Positions 7,890 to 14,693 of a stretch of DNA of 16,318 nucleotides are shown piece by piece; the stretch's first letter is position 1; every line of letters begins with the position of its first letter. The translations under genes were made by a program, and so were the position numbers. The notes below the pieces were generated by a model. It saw nothing but the letters and a program-made list of their open reading frames with translations, did not search any database and had not been told where the DNA came from. Source of the stretch: Zeimonas sp039807785 (GTDB lineage Bacteria; Pseudomonadota; Gammaproteobacteria; Burkholderiales; Burkholderiaceae_E); NCBI GenBank assembly GCA_039807785.1, contig JBDHRX010000070.1, forward strand, positions 1 through 16,318. Direction: 5' to 3'.

Positions 7890-10244
7890 TCAGAACCGGT
7901 AGCTCAGCTCGCCGTAGACCGTGCGTCCGGGCTGCCGGTTCGAGACGAAGTAGACGCGATCGGTCAGGTTGTCGACCGCCAGGCTCAGGCGCCAGTGGCG
8001 ATCGAACCGCCAGGCGAGGCGCGCGGCGACCACGGTGTAGCGGTCGTACGCGCCGGAGACGCCCTGGTACCGGTCCTGGTTCATGTCGTCGCCCGAGGGA
8101 AACACGTGGCCGACATGGCGCGCGACGACCAGGCCCGACCAGGGGCCGCGCTCGTACTCCAGGCCGATCGACCAGGCGGTGCGCGGCACGTCGGTGAGCT
8201 TCTTCCCGACCATGGCCGGATCGCTGTCGTTGCGGCTGATCTCGTAGCGGAGCTGGTGCGTGAGCGAGCCGAACGCCCTCAGGCCCGGCAACCCGGTCGG
8301 CCAGCGCACGCTGGCCTCGATGCCGTCGACGTCGGCCTCGCCCACGTTCTCGGCGCGCGTGCGGGTGACGATCGGCGTGCTCGTGGGCAGCGTCTTGCGA
8401 TAGACGAGGTCCTCCAGGCGCTGCCGGTACAGCGTCACCGACGCCCGCCCGCCGCCCTCGAACGCCATGTCGGCGCCCAGCTCGAAGGCCTTGACCCGTT
8501 CCGGCTCGAGCAGCGGGGACGGCTCGTACACCAGCGTCGCCGCGCCCACGCCGACCACCGTGAGCCCGTAGAGATCGAACAGCGACGGCGGACGGAAACC
8601 CTCGCCGTACGACGCGCGCAGCGACAGCCAGCGCCGCGCCTCCCAGACCAGCGCGAGCTTCGGACTGAACTGGTCGAACTCGCGCTCGGGGTACTGCTGG
8701 GCGAACACCGGGGCGACGTTCTGCAGCGTGCGCCCCTCGGTGCGGTAGCGGTCGTAGCGTCCGCCGACATAGGCGGTCACGCCGTTGTCGAAATAGTGCT
8801 CGCTCTGCAGGAACAGCGCGGCGTTGTCGGCGCTGCCGCCGTCGGCGCCCAGCAGCGCGCCGGTGCTGCCGGTGTCGCGCCAGTCGGATAGCGCGCGCAC
8901 CGTCCGGTCGAGCGTGCTGCGGTTCAGCGATGCGCCACCGACCAGCACCCAGCTCGAGGTGACCGGCGCGCGCAGCGACAGTTCGGCGTCGATGCGGCGG
9001 TTCGGCTGCTCGGTCAGGTTGCCGGGGCCGGAGTCGTACTGCGCCACGCCGGTCGTGCCCTGGGCATAGAAGAAGTCGTGCCGCAACGTGCCGACCTGCG
9101 CGCGCAGCTCGCCGCCGCCGTCGAGCCGGTGCTCGGCGCGCACGAAGATGCGGCGGTCGCGCTCCCCGGCCGGCGTGGCGGTGAACCAGTCGGTCTGCGA
9201 GAGCGTCAGGCCGCGCGTCGTCCCGGCGTCGTCGAACAGCACCGCGCCCGCGTACACCGGCATGCCCGCGGCATCGCGCAGGAAGCTCTCCGGCCGGCGA
9301 TGACCGAGCGCGTAGTCGGCCCAGCCGAGCCCGGCCACCAGCTTCGTCGAAGCCGATAGCGCATAGTGCAGGCTCAGCTGCGCGTTGCTCTGAGACCACG
9401 GGCGCGCGCCCTGGGTGCCGACCCAGTAGCGCGGCGAACCGTCCGGATCGGTCGTGGGACGCACGCCGGTGACCGGTGTGCCGGCGGTCACCGCGCCGCG
9501 CGGCAGGGTCTTGATCACGTAGCCGGCATCGGGGTCGCCGGCGTTCTCGCGGTAGCCGACCGACAGCGCGACGCCCAGCCCGCCCTCGTAGCGCTTGCGA
9601 TGCACGATCGCGGCGCCGCGCTGCCCCATCGTCCCCAGCCCGGCGCGCACCTCGGTCAGCGGATCGTCGGGGCTGCCGGTGAGGAAGTTGACCACGCCGC
9701 CCATCGCGGCGCCACCGTAGAGCGCCGAGTACGGTCCGCGCACCACTTCGACCCGCTCGACGCTGTCGAGCGGGATGCCGACGACGTTGATGCCGCCGGT
9801 GAGCGCGTTGTTCACCGGCTGGCCGTCGATCATCACCAGCGTGCGCGGCGTGCGCGGGACGCCGCGCAGCGACAGCACGCCCTGCCCGGTACCCGGATGG
9901 GCGGCGCCCATCGCGGCGCCCCGGATGTACAGGCCCGGCACGTCGGCCAGCGCGTCGCCCAGCCGCACCGGCTGGCGTTGCTCGAGCTCCCGGCGGCCCA
10001 CGACGCTGACGCTGGCCGGCACCCCGAGCTCGGCGGCCGGCGAGCGCGTGGCGGTCACGACGACCGGCGCCAGCGACGCGTCGGCCGCCTCCTCTTCGGC
10101 GCCTTGCCCGGCCGCCTCCCGCGGCGCCGCCCCGGCGAGCAGAGCCAGGCACAGCGCGGCGAAGCGGCGCGCGGCCGCCGCAGGCGGATCGTGCAACGCA
10201 ATATGACGCCCCGGGGCCGGGCCGGGAGGCGGAAGCGCGGGCAT
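7890..10244 (-). CDS. TonB-dependent outer-membrane receptor
   Basis: This receptor of about 784 aa imports a scarce ligand across the outer membrane using TonB energy. After a signal region (RRFAALCLALLAGAA, about residues 26-40) comes a TonB box-like PVVVTATR (60-67). The plug domain follows (ASVSVVGRRELEQRQ, LRGVPRTPRTLVMIDGQPVNN, VEVVRGPYSALYGG, GGVVNFLTG). The 22-strand-type barrel contains RASYGEGFRPPSLFDLYGL and ends YGELSYRF with a terminal Phe, as outer-membrane insertion requires. The ATG at 10244 is the most upstream ATG that fits; a TTG at 10313 would run through the promoter, and the signal peptide n-region is unusually long and proline-rich, so the true start is uncertain. It is divergent from nirS across 168 bp containing two DNR-type boxes. 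The substrate is unknown; copper, iron/heme and cobalamin are all possible. Denitrifiers do use TonB receptors (for example NosA/OprC) for metal supply, but no diagnostic metal motif is visible. Confidence 0.9.
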   Translation of the reverse strand: MPALPPPGPAPGRHIALHDPPAAAARRFAALCLALLAGAAPREAAGQGAEEEAADASLAPVVVTATRSPAAELGVPASVSVVGRRELEQRQPVRLGDALADVPGLYIRGAAMGAAHPGTGQGVLSLRGVPRTPRTLVMIDGQPVNNALTGGINVVGIPLDSVERVEVVRGPYSALYGGAAMGGVVNFLTGSPDDPLTEVRAGLGTMGQRGAAIVHRKRYEGGLGVALSVGYRENAGDPDAGYVIKTLPRGAVTAGTPVTGVRPTTDPDGSPRYWVGTQGARPWSQSNAQLSLHYALSASTKLVAGLGWADYALGHRRPESFLRDAAGMPVYAGAVLFDDAGTTRGLTLSQTDWFTATPAGERDRRIFVRAEHRLDGGGELRAQVGTLRHDFFYAQGTTGVAQYDSGPGNLTEQPNRRIDAELSLRAPVTSSWVLVGGASLNRSTLDRTVRALSDWRDTGSTGALLGADGGSADNAALFLQSEHYFDNGVTAYVGGRYDRYRTEGRTLQNVAPVFAQQYPEREFDQFSPKLALVWEARRWLSLRASYGEGFRPPSLFDLYGLTVVGVGAATLVYEPSPLLEPERVKAFELGADMAFEGGGRASVTLYRQRLEDLVYRKTLPTSTPIVTRTRAENVGEADVDGIEASVRWPTGLPGLRAFGSLTHQLRYEISRNDSDPAMVGKKLTDVPRTAWSIGLEYERGPWSGLVVARHVGHVFPSGDDMNQDRYQGVSGAYDRYTVVAARLAWRFDRHWRLSLAVDNLTDRVYFVSNRQPGRTVYGELSYRF

Positions 10245-10251
10245 GGCGCGT

Positions 10252-10265
10252 TTGATCCTGATCAG
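10252..10265. promoter_or_regulatory. FNR/DNR-like box, one mismatch
   Basis: TTGAT-CCTG-ATCAG differs from TTGAT-N4-ATCAA by one base. It lies 8-21 nt upstream of the TonB receptor ATG and includes the bases that would be its AGGA ribosome site. It could be a remote second nirS site (about 110 bp before the inferred nirS transcription start) or a repressor-like site on the receptor transcript. Confidence 0.55.
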
Positions 10266-10304
10266 AGTCTGTTCGTATAGATGGCTGACCGGGACTCTAG
10301 GAGC

Positions 10305-10321
10305 GTGTTGCAATGCAACAC
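10305..10321. promoter_or_regulatory. Perfect 17-bp inverted repeat, unidentified operator candidate
   Basis: GTGTTGCAATGCAACAC has exact 8-bp arms around a central A. It directly abuts the DNR box that begins at 10322 and lies about 60 bp upstream of the receptor start. It does not match the FNR consensus. The compact A/T-containing dyad resembles operators of Fur-superfamily metal regulators in form, but I cannot assign a factor. Confidence 0.6.
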
Positions 10322-10335
10322 TTGATGCGCATCAA
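10322..10335. promoter_or_regulatory. Perfect FNR/DNR box for nirS
   Basis: TTGATGCGCATCAA is a complete 14-bp palindrome and a full match to TTGAT-N4-ATCAA. Its centre is 84 bp upstream of the nirS ATG. If activation uses the usual -41.5 spacing, the start is near 10370, and a -10-like AGATAA sits at 10361-10366. The DNR-like protein encoded at 13950-14645 is the likely activator. Confidence 0.85.
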
Positions 10336-10412
10336 TGAGGCATCGAACGCAGGACAGCGAAGATAACCCCGCAAGTTAAGCGGATATTGGGTCCACAAGA
10401 GAGGAAGAAGCA

Positions 10413-12137
10413 ATGAGACGGATCGCTCGGATCTCGACCACGGCCTGGATGGTCGCTGCCGTCGTCGCCGGAGCCGCGGGTGCGGCCGCCGCCGCCGACA
10501 AGCCGGTCACCGAACCCGAAATTCGGTACCAGGCGGGCAGCTCGCCGCTCGCCGGTCAGGAGATGCACCAGAACATCAACCCGAAGGCGCCGCCGATGAC
10601 CAAGGCGGAGTTCGACAAGGGTCGCCAGATCTACTTCGAGCGCTGTGCCGGCTGCCACGGCGTGCTGCGCAAGGGTGCCACGGGCAAGCCGCTGACGCCC
10701 GACATCACGATGGAGCGCGGCACCGAGATCCTGAAGACCTTCATCAAGTACGGCTCGCCGGCCGGCATGCCGAACTGGGGCACCTCGGGCGAAATGTCCG
10801 ACCCCGAGGTCGACCTGATGGCGCGCTACATCCAGCAGGAGCCGCCCACGCCGCCCGAGTTCGGCATGGAGGACATGAAGAAGACCTGGAAGGTCATCGT
10901 CGCGCCGGACAAGCGTCCCAAGAAGAAGTTGAACAAGTGGGACATCGACAACCTCTTCTCGGTGACGCTGCGCGACACCGGCGAGGTGGCGCTGATCGAC
11001 GGCGCGTCGAAGAAGATCATCAACATCGTCAAGACCGGCTACGCGGTGCACATCTCGCGCACCTCGGCGTCGGGTCGCTACCTGTACGTGATCGGCCGTG
11101 ACGCGAAGATCAACCTGATCGACCTCTGGATGGAGAAGCCCGACAACGTCGCCGAGATCCGCATCGGACTCGAGGCCCGGTCGGTCGAGACCTCCAAGAA
11201 CAAGAAGTACCAGGACCTGTTCGCGGTCGCGGGTTCGTACTGGCCCCCGCAGTACGTGATCATGAAGGGCGACACGCTCGAGCCGCTGAAGATCCAGAGC
11301 ACCCGCGGCACCACGGTGGACACGCAGGAGTACCACCCCGAGCCGCGCGTCGCGTCGATCGTCGCCACGCACGACAAGCCCGAGTTCATCGTCAACGTCA
11401 AGGAAACCGGCAAGATCCTGGTCGTCGACTACAGCGACATCAAGAACCTGAAGACCACCGAGATCGGCGCCGCGCGCTTCCTGCACGACGGCGGCTGGGA
11501 CGTGACCAAGCGCTACTTCCTGGTGGCGGCGAACCAGTCGAACAAGATCGCGGTCGTCGACAGCAAGACCAACAAGCTCGCCGGTCTGGTCGATGTCGGC
11601 AAGATCCCGCACCCGGGTCGCGGCGCCAACTTCAAGGATCCGAAGTACGGTCCGGTGTGGGCGACGGGTCACCTCGGCGACGAGACGATCGCGCTGATCG
11701 GCACCGATCCGAAGAACCATCCGAAGAGCGCGTGGAAGATGGTCCGGTCGCTGAACGCGCAGGGCGGCGGCAACCTCTTCATCAAGACCCATCCGAAGTC
11801 GAGCAACCTCTGGGTCGACACGCCGCTGAACCCGGACGCGAAGATCGCGCAATCGATCGCCGTGTTCGACATCAAGAACCTCGACAAGCCGTTCGAAGTG
11901 CTGCCGATCGGCGACTGGGCGCAGGTTGGCGAAGGCGCGAAGCGGATCACGCAGCCCGAGTACAACAAGGCGGGTGACGAGGTCTGGTTCTCGGTCTGGA
12001 GCGCGAAGAACCAGGAATCGGCGATCGTGGTCGTCGACGACAAGACGCGCAAGCTGAAGGCCGTCATCAAAGACCCCAGGCTCATCACGCCCACCGGCAA
12101 GTTCAATGTCTACAATACGCAGCACGACGTCTACTGA
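10413..12137 (+). CDS. nirS: Cytochrome cd1 nitrite reductase
   Basis: NirS is a periplasmic enzyme that reduces nitrite to nitric oxide in denitrification, using heme c and heme d1. The 574-aa precursor has a Sec signal peptide with likely cleavage near residue 28. The cytochrome c domain has CAGCH (78-82), with a probable Met ligand in GSPAGMPNWG (M119). The eight-bladed d1 propeller follows, with H213 in YAVHISR and H358 (FLHDGGW) and H400 (KIPHPGRG) as the apparent equivalents of the two active-site histidines. HDKPEFIVNVKETGKI and GNLFIKTHPKSSNLWVD are NirS-specific and separate it from NirN. The ATG at 10413 follows GAGGAAGA. A perfect DNR box lies upstream, and a small cytochrome c gene follows after 16 nt. 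The sequence looks fully functional. The heme d1 synthesis genes must lie elsewhere. Confidence 0.97.
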   Translation: MRRIARISTTAWMVAAVVAGAAGAAAAADKPVTEPEIRYQAGSSPLAGQEMHQNINPKAPPMTKAEFDKGRQIYFERCAGCHGVLRKGATGKPLTPDITMERGTEILKTFIKYGSPAGMPNWGTSGEMSDPEVDLMARYIQQEPPTPPEFGMEDMKKTWKVIVAPDKRPKKKLNKWDIDNLFSVTLRDTGEVALIDGASKKIINIVKTGYAVHISRTSASGRYLYVIGRDAKINLIDLWMEKPDNVAEIRIGLEARSVETSKNKKYQDLFAVAGSYWPPQYVIMKGDTLEPLKIQSTRGTTVDTQEYHPEPRVASIVATHDKPEFIVNVKETGKILVVDYSDIKNLKTTEIGAARFLHDGGWDVTKRYFLVAANQSNKIAVVDSKTNKLAGLVDVGKIPHPGRGANFKDPKYGPVWATGHLGDETIALIGTDPKNHPKSAWKMVRSLNAQGGGNLFIKTHPKSSNLWVDTPLNPDAKIAQSIAVFDIKNLDKPFEVLPIGDWAQVGEGAKRITQPEYNKAGDEVWFSVWSAKNQESAIVVVDDKTRKLKAVIKDPRLITPTGKFNVYNTQHDVY

Positions 12138-12153
12138 TCCGGAGGAATAGACG

Positions 12154-12474
12154 ATGACCCGATCCCTGTTGATCCGCCTCGCGCTGGCCGCTGCCGCGGC
12201 CGGCGTGGCAGCGCCGGCGACGGCCGGCGTGGAAATGGCCAAGAAGTACAACTGCACCGCCTGTCACTCGACCGACAAGAAGATGGTCGGTCCGGCGTAC
12301 AAGGACGTCGCGGCCAAGTACAAGGGCGATGCGGCAGCCGTGGCCAAGCTGTCGGACAAGGTCAAGAAGGGCGGGTCGGGCGTCTGGGGCCCGGTGCCGA
12401 TGCCGCCGAACCCCGCCGTGCCGGACGCCGACGTCAAGGCGCTGGTCGAGTGGGTGCTCGCCGGGGCCAAGTAA
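12154..12474 (+). CDS. nirM: Class I c-type cytochrome (c551/c552-like), electron donor to NirS
   Basis: This 106-aa periplasmic monoheme cytochrome has a signal peptide ending near PATAG (residues 20-25). The heme motif is CTACH (34-38), and the axial Met is in PVPMPPNP (M83), before a C-terminal helix (DVKALVEWVLAGAK). Size and pattern match the cytochromes c551/c552 that pass electrons to cd1 nitrite reductase. The ATG at 12154 follows GGAGGA, 16 nt after nirS, so the two are translated from one mRNA, which ends at the terminator at 12502-12531. NirM is the best name by position. NirC is the other small cytochrome of nir clusters, and I cannot exclude it. Confidence 0.9.
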   Translation: MTRSLLIRLALAAAAAGVAAPATAGVEMAKKYNCTACHSTDKKMVGPAYKDVAAKYKGDAAAVAKLSDKVKKGGSGVWGPVPMPPNPAVPDADVKALVEWVLAGAK

Positions 12475-12501
12475 GCGCGCGGCCGTGAGGCCGGAGGCGC
12501 G

Positions 12502-12531
12502 GGGCGGCTCGTCGAGCCGCCCTTTTCTTTT
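12502..12531 (+). terminator. Intrinsic terminator of nirS-nirM
   Basis: GGGCGGCTC (12502-12510) pairs perfectly with GAGCCGCCC (12514-12522) across a 3-nt loop, and TTTTCTTTT follows. The 9-bp G+C stem and U-tract make this a textbook Rho-independent terminator, 27 nt after the nirM-like stop. It separates the cytochrome genes from the d1-domain gene read on the same strand. Confidence 0.92.
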
Positions 12532-13717
12532 GCGCGCGTGTTTTTCGCGCGGAGCGCCCGGGCGGAGGCTGGCGCGGGGGTTCGCGCTCGCGTTCGCGCT
12601 CGCGTTCGCGCTCGCGTTCGCGTTCGTGCTCGTGCTCGCCGCCGGCGGCGCCCGCGCCGCGGCGCCCGGTCCGTCCGCGGCGCTGCTCGCGCTCGGCGAG
12701 CCGGGCACGACGCAACTCGCGCTGCTCGACTGTGCCGACGGCCGGCGGCTCGGCCACGCCGATCTCCCGGCCGCGCTCGCGGCGGCACCGGTGCTCGCCG
12801 GCGACGGCAGCGCCGTCTATGCCTCGACCCGCGATCGAAACCTGTGGCGCTTCGCGACGCCCGGCCTGCGCGATCCGGTCCGGACCGCGCTCGGGTTCGA
12901 GGCCAGCGTGCTGGGCGCCGCGAGCGGCGCGGACGCGATCGTGCTGGCCGGCGGCGCCGGCGATGCGGCCCTGTCGGCGCACGATCCCGCCACGCTCGCG
13001 CCGCTGCAGCGCTACCGGCTGCCGGACCGGTTCGTGGTCAGCGCGATCCGCGACCTCCCGGCGCGGCGCCGCTTCGCGGTCGCCTTCGCCGACCTCGACG
13101 AAGCCTGGGAGATCGCCTACGACGCCGCGGCGCCGCCGGTCCTCCAGGGACTGGTGCACGACTACCGGATGGGCGAGGCGGTCGCGCTCCCCGGGCGGCT
13201 CACGCCGCGGCGCTTCCGCCTCCCGACGGCGACGCGCGCGCTGCTCGACGGCGCCGCGCCCGGCGAACTGGCGCGGATCGACACCGGCGGCGCGCTGGGC
13301 ATCGTGAACCTGGACGTGCGGCGCGAGATCGAGCGGCCGATCGCCGCGGACGCCCCGCCGCCGACGCGGATCGCCGCCTGGCGCGAGGGCAGCCGGGGCG
13401 GCTGGCTGCTGGCGCCGCCCGGTGACGCCGGCCTGGCGCGGCTCGATCGCGACGGCTGGCGCGTGGGCGCGCGGTGGCGCGCGCCCGGCGAGATCCTCGC
13501 GCTGGCCCGCAACGGCCGGCGGGTGCTGGCGGCGCATGCGAGCGCCGATGGCATCGTGGTCGCGCCGGTCGATCCGTCGGGTGAGCGCCTCGGCGCGCCG
13601 CTGGTCCGGTTGCCGCGGGCGCCGCGGCCGCTGCGCTTCGTCGCCGGCACCGGAGACTGCGTCGCGCTGGTCGACCGCGACGGTCGCTGGCTCGCCGGCT
13701 TCCCGGCGCCGGAATGA
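12530..13717 (+). CDS. Divergent NirN/NirF-like cytochrome d1-domain protein without a cytochrome c domain
   Basis: The frame encodes about 395 aa of d1-type propeller. The block from VVSAIRDLPARRRF through FADLDEAWEIAYD to GLVHDYRMGEAVALPG (around 13035-13195) follows the NirN pattern closely, including the conserved His in LVHDYRMGE. NIVNLDVRR-like text recurs near 13300. NirN is a periplasmic dihydro-heme d1 dehydrogenase. This protein has no CxxCH, no lipobox (unlike many NirF), and the NirN/NirF GMPHLGSG heme-ligand segment is replaced by ADAPPPTRI. The hydrophobic core of the signal peptide is a FALA repeat. No ATG exists near the start: the TTG at 12530 gives the best signal peptide but sits in the terminator U-tract, while a GTG at 12485 would add 15 residues. 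The start is therefore a guess. Possible roles are a d1 chaperone, a decayed NirN, or a new variant. Confidence 0.7.
   Translation: MRACFSRGAPGRRLARGFALAFALAFALAFAFVLVLAAGGARAAAPGPSAALLALGEPGTTQLALLDCADGRRLGHADLPAALAAAPVLAGDGSAVYASTRDRNLWRFATPGLRDPVRTALGFEASVLGAASGADAIVLAGGAGDAALSAHDPATLAPLQRYRLPDRFVVSAIRDLPARRRFAVAFADLDEAWEIAYDAAAPPVLQGLVHDYRMGEAVALPGRLTPRRFRLPTATRALLDGAAPGELARIDTGGALGIVNLDVRREIERPIAADAPPPTRIAAWREGSRGGWLLAPPGDAGLARLDRDGWRVGARWRAPGEILALARNGRRVLAAHASADGIVVAPVDPSGERLGAPLVRLPRAPRPLRFVAGTGDCVALVDRDGRWLAGFPAPE
12581..12622 (+). repeat. 12-bp tandem repeat encoding a signal-peptide core
   Basis: TTCGCGCTCGCG occurs three times without error (12581-12616), followed by a half unit (12617-12622) and a degenerate continuation (12623-12634). 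In frame it encodes FALA repeats, the hydrophobic core of the d1-domain protein's signal peptide. A change in copy number would keep frame, because the unit is 12 bp. Confidence 0.9.
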
Positions 13718-13949
13718 CGACCGGAGAGAACAGCCGGAGAGGACGGCCGGGAAGGATGGCCGGAACCGGGCCGGAGGTCACGCGAAAGGCGATGCGGAAA
13801 GGCCGCGCGCAGTGACGGCAGGCCGGGAGGGGAACCAGGAGGAGAACCGAGAAAGGAGATCGAGGAAGGATCGAGCGAGGATCGGGGCCGGGAGCGGCCG
13901 GGAATGCGGAAGGGTCGGACCGGGAAGGTCCGGGAAGGTCGCGGACGGA
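13718..13949. other. Purine-rich strand-asymmetric intergenic region between convergent genes
   Basis: These 232 bp separate the ends of the d1-domain gene and the Crp/Fnr gene. By eye about three quarters of the + strand is purine, made of imperfect repeats of CCGGRRRR type, such as GCCGGGAAGG, GCCGGAA and CCGGGAAGG. CGGGAAGGTC is duplicated exactly at 13921-13940. The minus-strand transcript leaving the Crp/Fnr gene would be C/U-rich and G-poor, as expected of a Rho utilisation site. No stem with a U-tract and no convincing ORF is present. Confidence 0.6.
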
Positions 13950-14645
13950 TCAGGAAAGGAAGCCGCGCAGGCGTTCCGGATCCAGGATCGTGATCTCGGC
14001 ACCCTTCACGCTGATCAGCCCCTCGTTGCTCAGCTCGCCGAGGATCCGCGAGAAGTGCTCGGGGGTCAGGTTCAGCCGCGACGCGATGACGCCCTTGCTG
14101 GTGTCGAGGACGATGCGCACCGGCCCCGACGCGGGGTCGCTCTTGCGATCGAGGTCGCGCAGCAGGTAGCCGATCACGCGCTGCATGCCCGAGCGCAGCG
14201 AATAGGCTTCGACGTCGTGCACCAGCCCCACCAGCCGCCGGCTCAGCCCGGCGATCATGCGCCGCGCGAGCCGCGGGTCGCGCGCCAGTTCGCTGTCGAC
14301 GGTGTCCTTCGAGATGTGCAGCAGCAGCGAATCCGCGAGGCACTCGGCGTTCACCGGGTAGGGCCGGTCGAGGAACATCGCCGCCTCGCCGAACGACTGC
14401 CCCGGCCCGAGGATCTCGATCACCTTCTCGGTGCCCTGGGGCGACAGGAAGCTGAGCTTGACCTGGCCGTACATCACCGCGTGGAAACCGACGCAGGGGT
14501 CGCCGCGCTGGAACAGCGTGCGCCCCTTCTGGACGCGCAGCTCGGTGGTGCCCGCCGCGACCCGGTCGAGCTCGTCGCCGCCCAGTTCGTTGAACAGCGC
14601 GAGGTTCGCCAGGAAGGTGCGGGTCATGACTTTGGGTGCACGCAC
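13950..14645 (-). CDS. dnr: Crp/Fnr-family regulator, DNR-like (nitric oxide responsive type)
   Basis: This protein of about 231 aa has an N-terminal cyclic-nucleotide-type beta-barrel (about residues 15-105), a dimer helix (VGLVHDVEAYSLR) and a C-terminal winged helix. The recognition helix TPEHFSRILGEL has E196-x-x-S199-R200, the ExxSR code that reads TTGAT half-sites. Only two cysteines are present and the N-terminal FNR Fe-S cluster is absent, so it is not an oxygen-sensing FNR; NO sensing through heme, as in Pseudomonas DNR, is inferred. The C-terminal EITILDPERLRGF also resembles DNR. The start is unclear: the GTG at 14645 has GGAGGA (14656-14661) 10 nt upstream, while the ATG at 14627 has no ribosome site. 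It is the likely activator of nirS through the 10322 box. It lies 48 nt after queG on the same strand. Confidence 0.85.
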   Translation of the reverse strand: MRAPKVMTRTFLANLALFNELGGDELDRVAAGTTELRVQKGRTLFQRGDPCVGFHAVMYGQVKLSFLSPQGTEKVIEILGPGQSFGEAAMFLDRPYPVNAECLADSLLLHISKDTVDSELARDPRLARRMIAGLSRRLVGLVHDVEAYSLRSGMQRVIGYLLRDLDRKSDPASGPVRIVLDTSKGVIASRLNLTPEHFSRILGELSNEGLISVKGAEITILDPERLRGFLS

Positions 14646-14655
14646 GGGAACAGAG

Positions 14656-14661
14656 TCCTCC
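14656..14661 (-). promoter_or_regulatory. Ribosome binding site deciding the dnr start
   Basis: GGAGGA on the minus strand lies 10 nt before the GTG at 14645 and 28 nt before the ATG at 14627, favouring the GTG. The spacing is slightly long. Confidence 0.5.
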
Positions 14662-14693
14662 AATTGGTCGACGCCGGCTGAACCGTCGGCCCG

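Noticed and set aside
7579..10152. Long minus-strand open frame within the TonB receptor
   Set aside because: Out-of-frame shadow rich in Arg, Gly and Ala with no motifs; the receptor frame carries plug and barrel signatures.
10332..12257. 641-codon minus-strand open frame opposite nirS
   Set aside because: Antisense mirror of a strongly conserved gene; no signature or plausible start.
12581..12634. CRISPR-like or satellite array
   Set aside because: Units are contiguous with no spacers and are in frame inside a coding region.
12538..13425. Alternative plus-strand frame over the d1-domain gene
   Set aside because: Arg/Ala/Gly repeats only; the frame at 12530-13717 carries the conserved d1 block.
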